Shown here in pieces: positions 16,362-26,511 of a stretch of 64,000 nucleotides of DNA. This DNA comes from Parafilimonas terrae (lineage in GTDB: Bacteria > Bacteroidota > Bacteroidia > Chitinophagales > Chitinophagaceae). The notes below the pieces were generated by a model. The model saw nothing but the letters and a program-made list of their open reading frames with translations. It did not search any database and was not told where the DNA came from. The stretch spans positions 124,001 through 188,000 of the forward strand of contig NZ_FOXQ01000006.1 of NCBI RefSeq assembly GCF_900115755.1. The letters run 5' to 3'. A program made the translations under genes and the position numbers. How positions within the stretch are numbered: the stretch's first letter is position 1; each line of letters starts with the position of its first letter.

Positions 16362-17519
16362 ATGAACATAGTAAAGCATATAACAGTTGCAGTTTCTTTA
16401 ATAATACTCGCTTCCTGCGGGGGCGAAAAAACAGGCAACACGCTTGCCGGTAAAAAGGCAAAGCTGGAGCAATTAAAAAAACAACAGGAAGATATTAACA
16501 AGCAGGTGGCAGACCTCCAGGCTGAGATCATTAAGCTGGACCCTTCAGCCAATCCTGAGAAAGCAAAGCTGGTTGCCGTTAAAACATTATCAACGGAAGA
16601 TTTTCAGCACTACATAAACCTGCAGGGTAAAATTGATGCGGAGAATATAGCTTATGTCACGCCACGCAACCAGGGCGGCCAGGTAAAAGCGCTCTACGTA
16701 AAACAGGGCGATTATGTAAAGAAAGGCCAGTTGCTGCTGAAGTTGGATGATGCTATTTATCAGACCCAGTTAAACCAGGCGCATACACAATTAAAATATG
16801 CGCAGGATATATACCAGCGCAGGAATAATTTATGGAAAGAAAATATAGGCACCGAAGTGGAGCTTACAACCGCAAAGAATAATGTGGACCAGGCGCAGCA
16901 CCAGGTTGATCTTATTAAAGAACAACTCGGCTATACAAATGTGTATGCAGAAATGAGCGGCGTTGCAGATGAGGTAACTATAAAAGTGGGTGAAACATTT
17001 ACCGGCAACCCCGTTGCGGGCGGTTATATAAAACTGGTAAACACCAGCGATTTAAAAGCAACCGCACAGGTGCCCGATAATTATCTTGACAAAGTAAAAG
17101 TGGGCAGCACGGTAAAGGTTATTTTGCCTGATATTAATGATACGCTTACTTCAAAAATTACAACAGCGGGTAAAGTGATTGACCCTAACAGCCGCACCTT
17201 CCAGGTGGAAGCAAAACTTCCTTCAAACGCTAATTTTAAACCTAACCAGTTAGCGCTGATAAGAATAATGGATTATGCTGCCAATAACACATTCACTATA
17301 CCGGTAAATACTTTGCAAACAGATGAACAGGGCAAATATGTGCTGGTGGCCGTAACTGAAAATGGTAAAACCTATGCCCGCAAAAAGCGCGTGGAAGCAG
17401 GCCAGTTGTACCAGGACCAGCTTGAAATAAAATCAGGCCTGGCCGCTGGTGATATACTTATTACAGATGGCTTTCAGAATTTATACGACGGCCAGTTAAT
17501 TACAACTTCAGCCAGCTAA
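16362..17519 (+). CDS. RND efflux periplasmic adaptor (membrane fusion) lipoprotein
   Basis: The 385-residue protein has a lipoprotein signal with lipobox LASC and C19, so it is anchored by a lipid. A short coiled coil (residues 28-60) precedes the biotinyl-lipoyl hybrid motif (QGGQVKALYVKQGDYVKKGQ). The helical hairpin (YQTQLNQAHTQLKYAQ and on) and the second lipoyl half (YTNVYAEMSGVADEVTIKVG) follow, then the beta-barrel and membrane-proximal domains. It joins the inner-membrane pump to the TolC-like channel. It lies 17 bases after the channel gene and 54 before the pump gene. Confidence 0.95.
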   Translation: MNIVKHITVAVSLIILASCGGEKTGNTLAGKKAKLEQLKKQQEDINKQVADLQAEIIKLDPSANPEKAKLVAVKTLSTEDFQHYINLQGKIDAENIAYVTPRNQGGQVKALYVKQGDYVKKGQLLLKLDDAIYQTQLNQAHTQLKYAQDIYQRRNNLWKENIGTEVELTTAKNNVDQAQHQVDLIKEQLGYTNVYAEMSGVADEVTIKVGETFTGNPVAGGYIKLVNTSDLKATAQVPDNYLDKVKVGSTVKVILPDINDTLTSKITTAGKVIDPNSRTFQVEAKLPSNANFKPNQLALIRIMDYAANNTFTIPVNTLQTDEQGKYVLVAVTENGKTYARKKRVEAGQLYQDQLEIKSGLAAGDILITDGFQNLYDGQLITTSAS

Positions 17520-17573
17520 GCGCAGATTAACAAGCGGTGAAATAATATTCACCCGAAACATTAAACAGAATGT

Positions 17574-20500
17574 ATGAGCTTAATTAATACCAGCGAAAAG
17601 TTTAAAGAATTTTTTGTAACCTCTTGGGCTGTTACCAATAAAACAGCGGTGTACCTGCTTATATTGATTGTTACACTCTGGGGCGTTACAAAATTTGTTA
17701 CTACGCCAAAAGAACAGTTTCCCGATATTGTTATACCTACTATCTACGTTCAAACCATTTATGTAGGCAACTCGCCCAAAGACATTGAAAACCTTGTAAC
17801 AAGGCCTATTGAAAAACAGATAAAAAGTATAACAGGCGCCAAGATCAATAAAATAACCAGTACATCGCAGCAGGATTATTCTGCCATTGTTGTGGAGTTT
17901 GATACCGAAGTAAAAACCGATGTGGCTCTGCAGAAAGTAAAAGATGCGATGGATAAAGCCAAGCAGGATTTGCCCACCGATCTTACGCAACAGCCAACAG
18001 CGCTTGAAGTAAATATTTCAGACCAGCCGATCATGTATGTAAACGTTAGCGGTAATTACGACCTGCAGCGTTTAAAGAAATATGCCGAAGATTTACAGGA
18101 TGAACTGGAAAACCTGCCTGCATTAAACAGGGTTGATATTGTGGGCGCACCTGAAAGGGAATTCCAGATTAATGTTGACCGTAACCGCATGCAGTCTGCG
18201 GGCGTTACATTCGACCAGATAGCCAATGCCGTGTCTTACGAAAACCATGATATAACAGGCGGCTTGCTGCAGGTGGGCAATATGAAACGCACTTTGCAGG
18301 TACGCGGCCAGTTTAAAACTTCTTTTGATATTGAAAAGGTAGTGGTTACTAACACGTATGGCAATCCTGTTTACCTGAAAGATATCGCTACTATAAAAGA
18401 CACTTTAAAAACAAGTGAAAGCTATGCCAGGCTCGATGGCAAAAGCGTAATTACGCTGAATATTATTAAACGCGCCGGTGAAAACCTTATTGAAACTTCC
18501 GATGCCGTAAAAGGTGCAGTGGAAGAAATGAAACAAACAGAATTTCCCAAAGACCTGGATATTGTAATTACCGGCGACCAGAGCAAGCAAACAAAAACTT
18601 CTTTCAACGACCTTGTAAACTCCATCGTAATTGGCTTTGTGCTGGTGCTTATCATTCTCATGTTTTTTATGGGTGTGGTAAATGCATTCTTTGTGGCATT
18701 GAGTGTACCGCTCAGTATGTTCGTGGCTTTTGTGTTTTTGCCTTTTGCGGATATAATTATCGGCGGCCATGTAACGCTCAATTTTATTGTGCTGTTTGCA
18801 TTGTTGTTTGGCCTCGGTATTATTGTGGATGATGCCATTGTTGTAATTGAGAATACGCACAGGATATTTACGCAAAGCAAGGGAAAGCTATCGTCCACCA
18901 TTTCAGCAAAAATGGCGGCGGGTGAAGTGTTTATACCCGTATTGGCGGGAACGCTTACCACGCTGGCGCCATTCTTCCCTTTGTTATTCTGGCCGGGCAT
19001 TATTGGTAAATTCATGGTGTATTTGCCAGCCATGCTCATCTTCACTTTAACAGCATCATTAATTGTTGCGTTCCTGATGAACCCTGTTTTTGCGGTTGAT
19101 TTCATGAACCATGAAGACCATGAAAACAAAAAGCCAAAGTCTGCTATTTTCAGGAAACCTTCTTTCTGGATTTTTGCTGCATTGGGTATTTTGCTCGACT
19201 TGTCAGGCGCTACGTTTGCAGGCAACCTTTTATTGTTCATTTTGATATTGATCGTACTGAACAAATATCTCTTTGAAGGCTGGATACATGCTTTCCAGAA
19301 CAGGGCCTTACCCTGGATAATGAACCATTATGAAAACATGCTGCGCTGGGCATTGAACGGCAGAAGGCCGGTAGCCTTATTGCTGGGCACATTCGGGCTG
19401 CTCATTGTTTCTTTTTTCATGTTCTCTTCGTCTGTAAGCAGCGGCAGGGTGCAGGTGGAATTCTTTCCCAGCGGTGACCCCAACCAGATATATGTTTATT
19501 TAAAATTACCGGTTGGTACCGATGTTGAATACACAGATTCCGTTACCAAAGTGCTTGAAAAGAAAGTATATCATGTTTTGGGAATGGAGAATGGCAAAAA
19601 GAACCCTGTTGTGGAAAGTGTTATCAGTAATGTGGCCATTGGCGCCAACGATCCGTCAAGCGGTGACCAGAGCACACACCCCGAACGTGGCAGGATACAG
19701 GTTTCATTTGTTGAGTTTGGCGAAAGGGATGGCGTTTCCACATCACCCTACCTTGATTCAATCCGTGCAGAATTAAAGGGTATTCCGGGCGCCCAGATCA
19801 GTGTTGATAAGGAACAGAACGGGCCTCCTACCGATCCTCCAGTAAATATAGAAATCGCAAGTGATGACTTTGATGATCTTATTAAAACATCCGTTTCTCT
19901 AAAAAATTTCCTCGACTCCATACAGGTGCCGGGTGTGGAAGAATTAAAGATGGATGTTGACCTCACCAATCCTGAAATATCGCTTACCATAGACAGGGAA
20001 AGGGCCAATGCAGAAGGGCTTTCTACCGCACAAATAGGCAACGAAATAAGAACGGCCGTATTTGGCAGGGAGGTATCAAAAGTAAAAGAAGGCAAAGACG
20101 AATACAAAATACAGCTGCGCGACAAAGAGATGGATAAGGCCAGTCTTGTTGACCTGCTGAATATGACTATTACTTTCCGCGGTTCAACGGGGCAGGTAAA
20201 AACATTGCCTATCAGCTCGTTTGTAAACGTGGATTATACCACTACCTTAGGCAGCGTAAAACGCAAGAAATACAAACGTGTTATTACGTTAACATCCAAC
20301 CTGCTTTCGGGTTATACAGCTACAACCGTAAACCAGCAACTGGCAGGTTATATAAAACAGTTTAAACAAAAGCCAGACACTGTAACAATAAGCCAGACAG
20401 GTGAAAGCGAGCAACAGGCAGAAACCGTATCGTTCCTCGGACAGGCTTTATTAATTGCCTTAATGCTGATATTGCTGATACTGGTGCTGCAGTTTAATTC

Positions 20501-21155
20501 GGTAAGCAAACCGGTGATCATTCTTACTGAGATATTGTTTAGTGTAATTGGTGTGTTTTTAGGTTTTAGTATTACCGGCATGACGGTAAGTTCGGTAATG
20601 ACAGGCCTCGGCATTGTTGGCCTTGCCGGTATTGTGGTAAAGAACGGTATTCTTGTAATTGAATTTGCGGATGAACTGCGTGCCCGTGGTTTAAAAACCC
20701 ACGAAGCTGTAGTGCAGGCAGGTAAAACGCGTATCATTCCCGTATTGCTTACAGCGATGGCCGCAATACTGGCGCTTATTCCGCTGGCTATTGGTTTCAA
20801 TATCAACTTCATTACGCTGTTCTCCGAGCTTAACCCGCATATTTACCTCGGCGGCGATAATGCAGTGTTCTGGAAACCGCTTTCCTGGACCATCATCTTC
20901 GGCCTTGCCTTCGCTTTCTTTATGACGCTGGTAATTGTGCCAAGCATGTATTTAATTGCAGAGAGGTTAAGGCGGCCAATGCGCAGGATGTATGGAGGCA
21001 AATGGATAAGCTTTATGGGCATTCCGCCGCTTACAATTTTATTTATACCGATGGCAATTGCAACTACAATTGTTCAAAGAAGAAAAGCTGCCCGCAGGAG
21101 AAAGAGGGTTGATCCTAAAACCACAAATGAAGCCTTTGTTGGTAGCTGGTTTTAG
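17574..21155 (+). CDS. RND-family efflux pump permease (AcrB-like)
   Basis: The 1193-residue protein has the two-fold RND design. It has a first membrane helix near residue 25, a large periplasmic porter loop, a block of helices with the proton-relay motif GLGIIVDDAIVVIEN (D419 and D420), a second porter loop, and a last helix block with GLAGIVVKNGILVIEFADEL. It carries drugs or other amphiphiles outward, driven by protons, as the inner-membrane part of the tripartite system with the two genes before it. It is longer than E. coli AcrB, with extra membrane-embedded residues mid-protein (around 520-590) and a basic tail (RRKAARRRKRVDPK), both common in Bacteroidota. The substrate is unknown. 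Confidence 0.95.
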   Translation: MSLINTSEKFKEFFVTSWAVTNKTAVYLLILIVTLWGVTKFVTTPKEQFPDIVIPTIYVQTIYVGNSPKDIENLVTRPIEKQIKSITGAKINKITSTSQQDYSAIVVEFDTEVKTDVALQKVKDAMDKAKQDLPTDLTQQPTALEVNISDQPIMYVNVSGNYDLQRLKKYAEDLQDELENLPALNRVDIVGAPEREFQINVDRNRMQSAGVTFDQIANAVSYENHDITGGLLQVGNMKRTLQVRGQFKTSFDIEKVVVTNTYGNPVYLKDIATIKDTLKTSESYARLDGKSVITLNIIKRAGENLIETSDAVKGAVEEMKQTEFPKDLDIVITGDQSKQTKTSFNDLVNSIVIGFVLVLIILMFFMGVVNAFFVALSVPLSMFVAFVFLPFADIIIGGHVTLNFIVLFALLFGLGIIVDDAIVVIENTHRIFTQSKGKLSSTISAKMAAGEVFIPVLAGTLTTLAPFFPLLFWPGIIGKFMVYLPAMLIFTLTASLIVAFLMNPVFAVDFMNHEDHENKKPKSAIFRKPSFWIFAALGILLDLSGATFAGNLLLFILILIVLNKYLFEGWIHAFQNRALPWIMNHYENMLRWALNGRRPVALLLGTFGLLIVSFFMFSSSVSSGRVQVEFFPSGDPNQIYVYLKLPVGTDVEYTDSVTKVLEKKVYHVLGMENGKKNPVVESVISNVAIGANDPSSGDQSTHPERGRIQVSFVEFGERDGVSTSPYLDSIRAELKGIPGAQISVDKEQNGPPTDPPVNIEIASDDFDDLIKTSVSLKNFLDSIQVPGVEELKMDVDLTNPEISLTIDRERANAEGLSTAQIGNEIRTAVFGREVSKVKEGKDEYKIQLRDKEMDKASLVDLLNMTITFRGSTGQVKTLPISSFVNVDYTTTLGSVKRKKYKRVITLTSNLLSGYTATTVNQQLAGYIKQFKQKPDTVTISQTGESEQQAETVSFLGQALLIALMLILLILVLQFNSVSKPVIILTEILFSVIGVFLGFSITGMTVSSVMTGLGIVGLAGIVVKNGILVIEFADELRARGLKTHEAVVQAGKTRIIPVLLTAMAAILALIPLAIGFNINFITLFSELNPHIYLGGDNAVFWKPLSWTIIFGLAFAFFMTLVIVPSMYLIAERLRRPMRRMYGGKWISFMGIPPLTILFIPMAIATTIVQRRKAARRRKRVDPKTTNEAFVGSWF

Positions 21156-21205
21156 TATAAATTTACAACGAAGGTTTAAGCGTTTACCACTTTAAAACTT
21201 TCAGA

Positions 21206-21237
21206 GGCCGCTTCACCTGGTGGGGCGGCTTTTTATT
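21206..21237 (+). terminator. Rho-independent terminator of the efflux operon
   Basis: A GC-rich hairpin with GGCCGC and GCGGC(T) arms around CACCTGGTG, followed by TTTTTATT, begins 51 bases after the pump stop codon. Confidence 0.7.
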
Positions 21238-21298
21238 ATTGTTTAACCTTGTTGGATTTTTTTTGCGAAATTTGCACCCTTTGAGCAGGAGATACAAT

Positions 21299-22129
21299 AT
21301 GATATTATATAAAACAGATGCAGAAATTGAACTGATGAAGCAAAGCGCCAGGCTTGTGAGTAAAACGCTTACAGAAGTTGCCGCTATGCTTAAACCCGGC
21401 ATTACCACCATGCAGATTGACAGGTTGTGCGCCGAATTCATCAGGGACCATAAGGCTATTCCTTCTTTCTTAAATTATCATGGTTATCCTTTTACCATCT
21501 GCGCTTCGGTGAATGATGTGGTGGTGCATGGCTTTCCAAATAATATAGCATTAAAGGATGGCGACGTTGTTTCCATAGATTTTGGCGTGATATTAAATGG
21601 CTGGCATGGCGATCATGCTTACACATTTCTTTTGGGCGAAACCAGTGAAGATGTGCTGCAGTTAATGCGTATAACCAAAGAATCTTTATATAAAGGAATT
21701 GAAAAAGCCGTTGCGGGAAACCGCGTTGGCGATATTTCTTATGCTATACAGGAATATACCGAACGTAAACATGGTTATGGCGTGGTGCGTGAACTGGTAG
21801 GCCACGGCCTTGGCAGAAGCCTGCACGAAGACCCGCAGGTGCCTAATTACGGCAAGCGTGGAAATGGCCCAAGGTTAAAGGAAAATGCAACGCTGGCCAT
21901 TGAACCCATGATAAATATGGGCACCAAAGATGTTTATACCGACGATGATGGCTGGACGGTAAGAACCCGCGATGGCAAACCTTCCGTTCATTTTGAACAC
22001 GACGTTTGCGTAAAAAAGAATAAAGCGCTTATACTTTCTGATTATTCAATTATAGAAAAAGCTGAACAGGCTAATAGCAACCTGAATACTTCGTATTATA
22101 CGCTGAAGCATGAAGCCGTTGCGGTATAA
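21299..22129 (+). CDS. map: Type I methionine aminopeptidase
   Basis: I chose ATG at 21299 (MILYKTDAEIELMKQSARLV), preceded by an AGGAGA ribosome site, over an upstream in-frame ATG at 21239 that adds an unnatural leader. The 276-residue enzyme removes the initiator methionine from new proteins. The five metal ligands are present: Asp in SIDFGV, Asp in HGDHAYTF, His in GHGLGRSLHEDP, Glu in LAIEPMINMG and Glu in HFEHDVCV. It is a single-domain cytosolic enzyme of normal length. It stands alone between the efflux terminator and the convergent T9SS protein gene. Confidence 0.96.
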   Translation: MILYKTDAEIELMKQSARLVSKTLTEVAAMLKPGITTMQIDRLCAEFIRDHKAIPSFLNYHGYPFTICASVNDVVVHGFPNNIALKDGDVVSIDFGVILNGWHGDHAYTFLLGETSEDVLQLMRITKESLYKGIEKAVAGNRVGDISYAIQEYTERKHGYGVVRELVGHGLGRSLHEDPQVPNYGKRGNGPRLKENATLAIEPMINMGTKDVYTDDDGWTVRTRDGKPSVHFEHDVCVKKNKALILSDYSIIEKAEQANSNLNTSYYTLKHEAVAV

Positions 22130-22172
22130 TTTCAGAAGCTTTTATTTTTAAAAGGGTTTAGGGAAAATTATT

Positions 22173-23810
22173 CTATTCCTCTTTTATAAACTTTCTTGTA
22201 AATGATGTTACGCCATCTGTAATAACCATTGTATATATACCAGGTTTTAAATGTTCGATATTAATAGTAAGGTTTGCTTTCCCTTCGGGTTTTCCCAATT
22301 GTTTTATTAATGCCCTGTTACCTGAAACATCTGTTATAATAACGCGATATGCTGAAGCGCCGGCCGGGGCTGTGAAACCAATATTTAAAACATCCCTGGC
22401 AGGATTGGGAAATAATGTAAGGTTTCCGGTTACCAGGCCGGATGCTATTGCGGAAGCAGCCGCCGGTGCAATACCATATTTAATCACGATGGTGCTGCGG
22501 CCTGCAACATACAGGTTATCCGCAGGGTCTTTTTGAATGCCTAATGTAACCGTATTTTCAATTGAATTCAGCTCATATACATCTGTAAAAAACGGCGCCC
22601 CGTTTTTCTTATACCCGTTTGTAATGGCCACATGCCTGTTATTCTGATAATAACAGGTGCCTGTGACAATAACGTTTTGCTGTTCATCAACCACAATCCC
22701 CGTTGGACGGTCCGGCCCCCAAAAGCCTGCATTAAAAGTATCCGTCCATTTTTTTACACCTCCGGCAGCATATTTTGTAACGATGCGCTTGCTGTTAACA
22801 TCAGCATAATTTAAAGTGCCCGCTACATAGCAATTGCCTTTGGCATCAATTGTAAAAGCACCGTAAAGAAACGGCATGGTAAAACTGCTATTCACTTCTT
22901 TCGCAGACCATAGTTGTTTTCCGGCCTTGTTATATTTTACTGTTAATATCCTCGGATTATTATAAAAAGCAATCGTATCTGTCTGGCCATTTATATAAAT
23001 ATTGTTGAGTAAATCGCATTGAACATAATAGAACCTTCCATTCTTATTATACTCATTAAAAACATTGCTCCATGCCAGGTTGCCGTTTGGCTTAAACTTT
23101 AAAACCATCGGTTTTTGTGTTTGAGGAAGGTTGCCGGGATCGGAAGCCCCGGCTATGATAATATTATTCATGTTGTCGAAGCAACCGGCATGGCCCACTA
23201 CGTTATCCATTTTTTTTGTCCATAACGTTTTGCCTGCTTTATCCAGTTTCAGCAGGAGCAGGTTATTTATGTAGGTGCCCCATTCAGAGGCATACCTTGT
23301 TTCATTCCCCGTAACCAGGATAGCACCGCCGGGAGATATGGAAATATCTTTCGGGCTTGCCAGCACATAAGCAGCATCATGAAAACGGTTTAGCCAGATA
23401 CGTTTACCGGAGCTGTCGTATTTCATGGTAACAATATCGCTTACAGTTGTTCCATAAGTGGCGCTGTCTTTCCGGGTTCCGGTAACATAAATAAACCCAT
23501 CTGCATCTGTTGCAATTGCAATGGCTTCATCCATTGAATCTTTCAGGTTATTAAAATATCTTTTCCAAAGTGGTTTACCATCGCTGCTTACTTTTTTTAT
23601 ATAAAAATGCGTAAGCTGGTAATTACTCCAGTTGCTTTCATACCCTGCTGTATAAGTGTTGCCGTATTTATCAACGGCCATATCATTGAAATAATGATTG
23701 TCCGCAGCATTATCCTGGTATTGTTTTACCCACGCCCGCTCATACTGCTGCGCGAGGGAGAAAGAAATGCAAACAAAAAAGAAAATAAGTGTAGAAATGG
23801 TGCTTTTCAT
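22173..23810 (-). CDS. Secreted beta-propeller (SBBP-like) protein with T9SS type A sorting domain
   Basis: The 545-residue protein has a signal peptide (MKSTISTLIFFFVCISFSLA). It has repeated blades of the form DKYGNTYTAGYES, DADGFIYVTGTRKDS and DAKGNCYVAGTLN, as in SBBP repeat proteins, and a C-terminal type IX sorting domain of about 80 residues (LTLFPNPARDVLNIGF, ending in GIYTMVITDGVTSFTRKFI). It should cross the inner membrane by Sec and the outer membrane by type IX secretion, then be attached to the surface or released. Function of the propeller is unknown; binding is more likely than catalysis. It is convergent with map and divergent from ppk. Confidence 0.92.
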   Translation of the reverse strand: MKSTISTLIFFFVCISFSLAQQYERAWVKQYQDNAADNHYFNDMAVDKYGNTYTAGYESNWSNYQLTHFYIKKVSSDGKPLWKRYFNNLKDSMDEAIAIATDADGFIYVTGTRKDSATYGTTVSDIVTMKYDSSGKRIWLNRFHDAAYVLASPKDISISPGGAILVTGNETRYASEWGTYINNLLLLKLDKAGKTLWTKKMDNVVGHAGCFDNMNNIIIAGASDPGNLPQTQKPMVLKFKPNGNLAWSNVFNEYNKNGRFYYVQCDLLNNIYINGQTDTIAFYNNPRILTVKYNKAGKQLWSAKEVNSSFTMPFLYGAFTIDAKGNCYVAGTLNYADVNSKRIVTKYAAGGVKKWTDTFNAGFWGPDRPTGIVVDEQQNVIVTGTCYYQNNRHVAITNGYKKNGAPFFTDVYELNSIENTVTLGIQKDPADNLYVAGRSTIVIKYGIAPAAASAIASGLVTGNLTLFPNPARDVLNIGFTAPAGASAYRVIITDVSGNRALIKQLGKPEGKANLTINIEHLKPGIYTMVITDGVTSFTRKFIKEE

Positions 23811-23910
23811 AATTATAAGTTTTAAATCTAAAAATAACCGTTTTTAAGACAGGAAATTCTGCGGGGAAATGATTTTTTAAAACTTAATATTCGTATGTTG
23901 TTCAAACCTA

Positions 23911-23918
23911 TATTTTTG
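23911..23918 (+). promoter_or_regulatory. Likely -7 element of the polyphosphate kinase promoter
   Basis: TATTTTTG is a perfect TAnnTTTG match 14 bases before the ppk ATG. A convincing -33 TTTG is not seen at 19-21 bases. The leader would be very short. Confidence 0.4.
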
Positions 23919-23932
23919 ATTATAGCTATTGT

Positions 23933-26038
23933 ATGAAAAATTTAATTCCAAGGGATATAAGCTGGCTTAGTTTTAATGCCAGGGTGTTGCAGGAAGCCGC
24001 AGACCCCTCTGTGCCTTTGAGGGAACGCATTCGTTTTTTAGGTATCCATTCGAATAATATGGATGAATTTTTCCGGGTGCGTGTGGCCACGCTGAAACGC
24101 ATGATTGAGCTGGGCGGTAAAAAAGGGAATATGCACCTGGAAGAAAACCCTCAAAGCATAGTGGAACAAATTCAAACCATTGTACTTGACCAGCAGAATG
24201 AATTTAACCGTATATGGCAGGGCATCTTAAAAGAGATGCAGCAACAGGGCATTTACCTCGTTGATGAAAAAAAACTCAATAAACAGCAGCAGGCGTTTGT
24301 AAAAACTTTTTTTGAAGAAGAAGTACGTTCCAATATAATCCCTTTAATGATTGAAAGCCTGCCGCAACTCCCCTACCTGCGCGAAAAAAGCATTTATCTC
24401 GGCGTGGTAATGCGCAGGCAGGATACGGCTTACCAGCAGAAATATGCATTGATAGAAGTGCCCAGCCGCATCATTGGCCGCTTTATAGAATTGCCGGCGC
24501 CGGAAGGCCAGCATCATATCATATTGCTGGAAGATATTATCCGTTTTAATCTTCCTTATATCTTTTCTTATTTCAATTACACAAAATTTGAATCTTACAT
24601 TTTTAAGGTTACAAAAGATGCAGAGCTGGATATTGATAACGATGTAACAACCTCCATTGTACAAAAAATACAAAAAGGTATTAAGAACAGGCGCATTGGC
24701 AAACCCACGCGTTTTGTGTTTGATAAGGAAATGGATTCAGGACTGCTTGAGTACATGATGAAGAAGCTGCACCTTACAAGAATGGATAATATTATCCCGG
24801 GTGGCCGCATTCATAATTTCCGGCATTTCATGGATTTCCCGGATGTATTCAAACAAAAAAGATTAAGGCGCCAGTCTTTTACACATCCGGAGCTCGTGAA
24901 TACATCAAGGGTTACCGACATTATTTTAAAGCATGACGTATTGCTGCATTTTCCCTATCATTCCTTTAATTCTGTAATTGATCTTTTGCGGGAAGCAGCA
25001 ATGGACCCTGAAGTGAATTCCATTAAATTAACAGCATACCGGCTGGCATCCAATTCAAAAGTCATCAATGCATTGATCAACGCGGTTCGCAATGGTAAAA
25101 GCGTAACGGTAATGCTGGAACTGCGTGCCCGCTTTGATGAAGAAAACAACCTTGAATGGAAAGAGTTGCTGGAAGAAGAAGGCGTGAAAGTACTGCTGGG
25201 TATGCCCAATATGAAAGTGCATGCCAAGCTTTGCGTTATTACAAAGCGCAGCAATAAAAAAACCATTCAATATGGTTTTGTAAGCACAGGCAACCTGAAT
25301 GAAAAAACGGCAAAGGTTTATGCAGACGCCTGCGTGCTTACCAGCAACAGGAATGTAATGGCCGACATTAACCGCATTTTTAAATACCTTGAAAACCCTT
25401 CAAAGATTAAATACCTCAACAGTTGCAAAACGCTGATGGTTTGCCCAACATCCATGCGACAGCAATTAACCCAGCTAATTAACACGGAGATAAAGAATGC
25501 AAAAGCTAAAAAGAAAGCTTCCATTACTTTAAAGGTTAACTCTTTAAGCGATCCGCAACTAATATTAAAACTGTATGAAGCAGCAGATGCAGGTGTAAAA
25601 CTCAACCTTGTTATCCGGGGTATATGCTGTGCAAAGCTGAAGCATAAAAAATGGCATCATGATGTAAAAGCTATAAGCATTGTTGACGAGTACCTTGAAC
25701 ATGCACGCATGCTTATTTTTGAGAATGGCGGCAGGGAAAAAATTTTTATATCATCTGCCGACTGGATGATCCGCAATCTCGACCATCGCATTGAAGCTGC
25801 CATACCAGTAAAAAATAAAGCGCTCTGCCTGGAGATAAAAGACATACTTGATATTGAGTTGAAGGATAATGTAAAAGCCCGCATACTCGATAATAATTTA
25901 GATAACAACTATGTGAAAACAACTGGCAGGAAAGTGCGTTCGCAAATTGAAATTTATAATTACCTCTATAAAAAAATAAAGCCTGCGAAACCAGCGGTAA
26001 CAACGCCCATTCCTGAAGTGCAGGAAATTGTCGTGTAA
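23933..26038 (+). CDS. ppk1: Polyphosphate kinase 1
   Basis: The 701-residue enzyme makes polyphosphate from ATP, reversibly. All domains are recognisable: N-terminal PRDISWLSFNARVLQEAAD and SNNMDEFFRVRVATLKRM, the middle domain, and two phospholipase-D-like catalytic domains. The autophosphorylated histidine is H430 in MKVHAKLCVITKR, and a second conserved histidine lies in NLDHRIEAAIPV near residue 618. ARFDEENNLEWKELLEEEGV is the usual segment before the first. Length is close to the E. coli enzyme (688). It is a single gene with its own promoter; no exopolyphosphatase gene is beside it. Confidence 0.97.
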   Translation: MKNLIPRDISWLSFNARVLQEAADPSVPLRERIRFLGIHSNNMDEFFRVRVATLKRMIELGGKKGNMHLEENPQSIVEQIQTIVLDQQNEFNRIWQGILKEMQQQGIYLVDEKKLNKQQQAFVKTFFEEEVRSNIIPLMIESLPQLPYLREKSIYLGVVMRRQDTAYQQKYALIEVPSRIIGRFIELPAPEGQHHIILLEDIIRFNLPYIFSYFNYTKFESYIFKVTKDAELDIDNDVTTSIVQKIQKGIKNRRIGKPTRFVFDKEMDSGLLEYMMKKLHLTRMDNIIPGGRIHNFRHFMDFPDVFKQKRLRRQSFTHPELVNTSRVTDIILKHDVLLHFPYHSFNSVIDLLREAAMDPEVNSIKLTAYRLASNSKVINALINAVRNGKSVTVMLELRARFDEENNLEWKELLEEEGVKVLLGMPNMKVHAKLCVITKRSNKKTIQYGFVSTGNLNEKTAKVYADACVLTSNRNVMADINRIFKYLENPSKIKYLNSCKTLMVCPTSMRQQLTQLINTEIKNAKAKKKASITLKVNSLSDPQLILKLYEAADAGVKLNLVIRGICCAKLKHKKWHHDVKAISIVDEYLEHARMLIFENGGREKIFISSADWMIRNLDHRIEAAIPVKNKALCLEIKDILDIELKDNVKARILDNNLDNNYVKTTGRKVRSQIEIYNYLYKKIKPAKPAVTTPIPEVQEIVV

Positions 26039-26074
26039 GTGGTGCGGTTGTAATATACCTGTAAAAGTTGCCGG

Positions 26075-26491
26075 TTATTTTACAATCATTACCAAAGTTC
26101 CGGCAATGATCAAAGCGGCGCCTATTGCGGTTTTTAGCGTTAATGTTTCACCTAAAAAAATAATCGCTAAAATGATTGTAAGAGCTACGCTTAATTTATC
26201 AATGGGCGCCACCTGCGATACGTTTCCCAATTGCAATGCTTTGAAATAAAACAGCCATGATAAGCCTGTCGCCATACCCGAAATGACAAGAAAAATGATG
26301 TTCTGCTTAGATAACGAACTCATTCCTTTTGCATCACCTCTTGCAAGAATGATACACCAAAGCATTATCAGAACAACAATTGTCCTTATGCCTGTTGCCA
26401 GGTTGGAATTAATGTTGGCGACGCCAACTTTTGCAAATATTGCCGTTAGCGAAGCAAAAAATGCTGATAGTATTGCATATATCCACCACAT
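26075..26491 (-). CDS. Short EamA/DMT-type membrane permease
   Basis: I chose ATG at 26491 (MWWIYAILSAFFASLTAIFA) because the longer GTG start at 26524 overlaps the receptor gene and adds an unnatural leader. The 138-residue protein has four hydrophobic segments (about residues 2-22, 33-50, 65-85 and 93-137) and ends with LTLKTAIGAALIIAGTLVMI. This is half the size of ten-helix EamA carriers, so it probably works as a dimer like small multidrug or EmrE-type permeases. It is the last gene of the receptor operon. Its substrate is unknown. Confidence 0.85.
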   Translation of the reverse strand: MWWIYAILSAFFASLTAIFAKVGVANINSNLATGIRTIVVLIMLWCIILARGDAKGMSSLSKQNIIFLVISGMATGLSWLFYFKALQLGNVSQVAPIDKLSVALTIILAIIFLGETLTLKTAIGAALIIAGTLVMIVK

Positions 26492-26511
26492 AGTTGCTGG
26501 AATTAGTTTTA

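Noticed and set aside
18422-19264. 280-residue frame antisense to the RND pump
   Set aside because: The sense strand encodes conserved RND helices, including the DD proton-relay motif; the antisense frame is low-complexity shadow.
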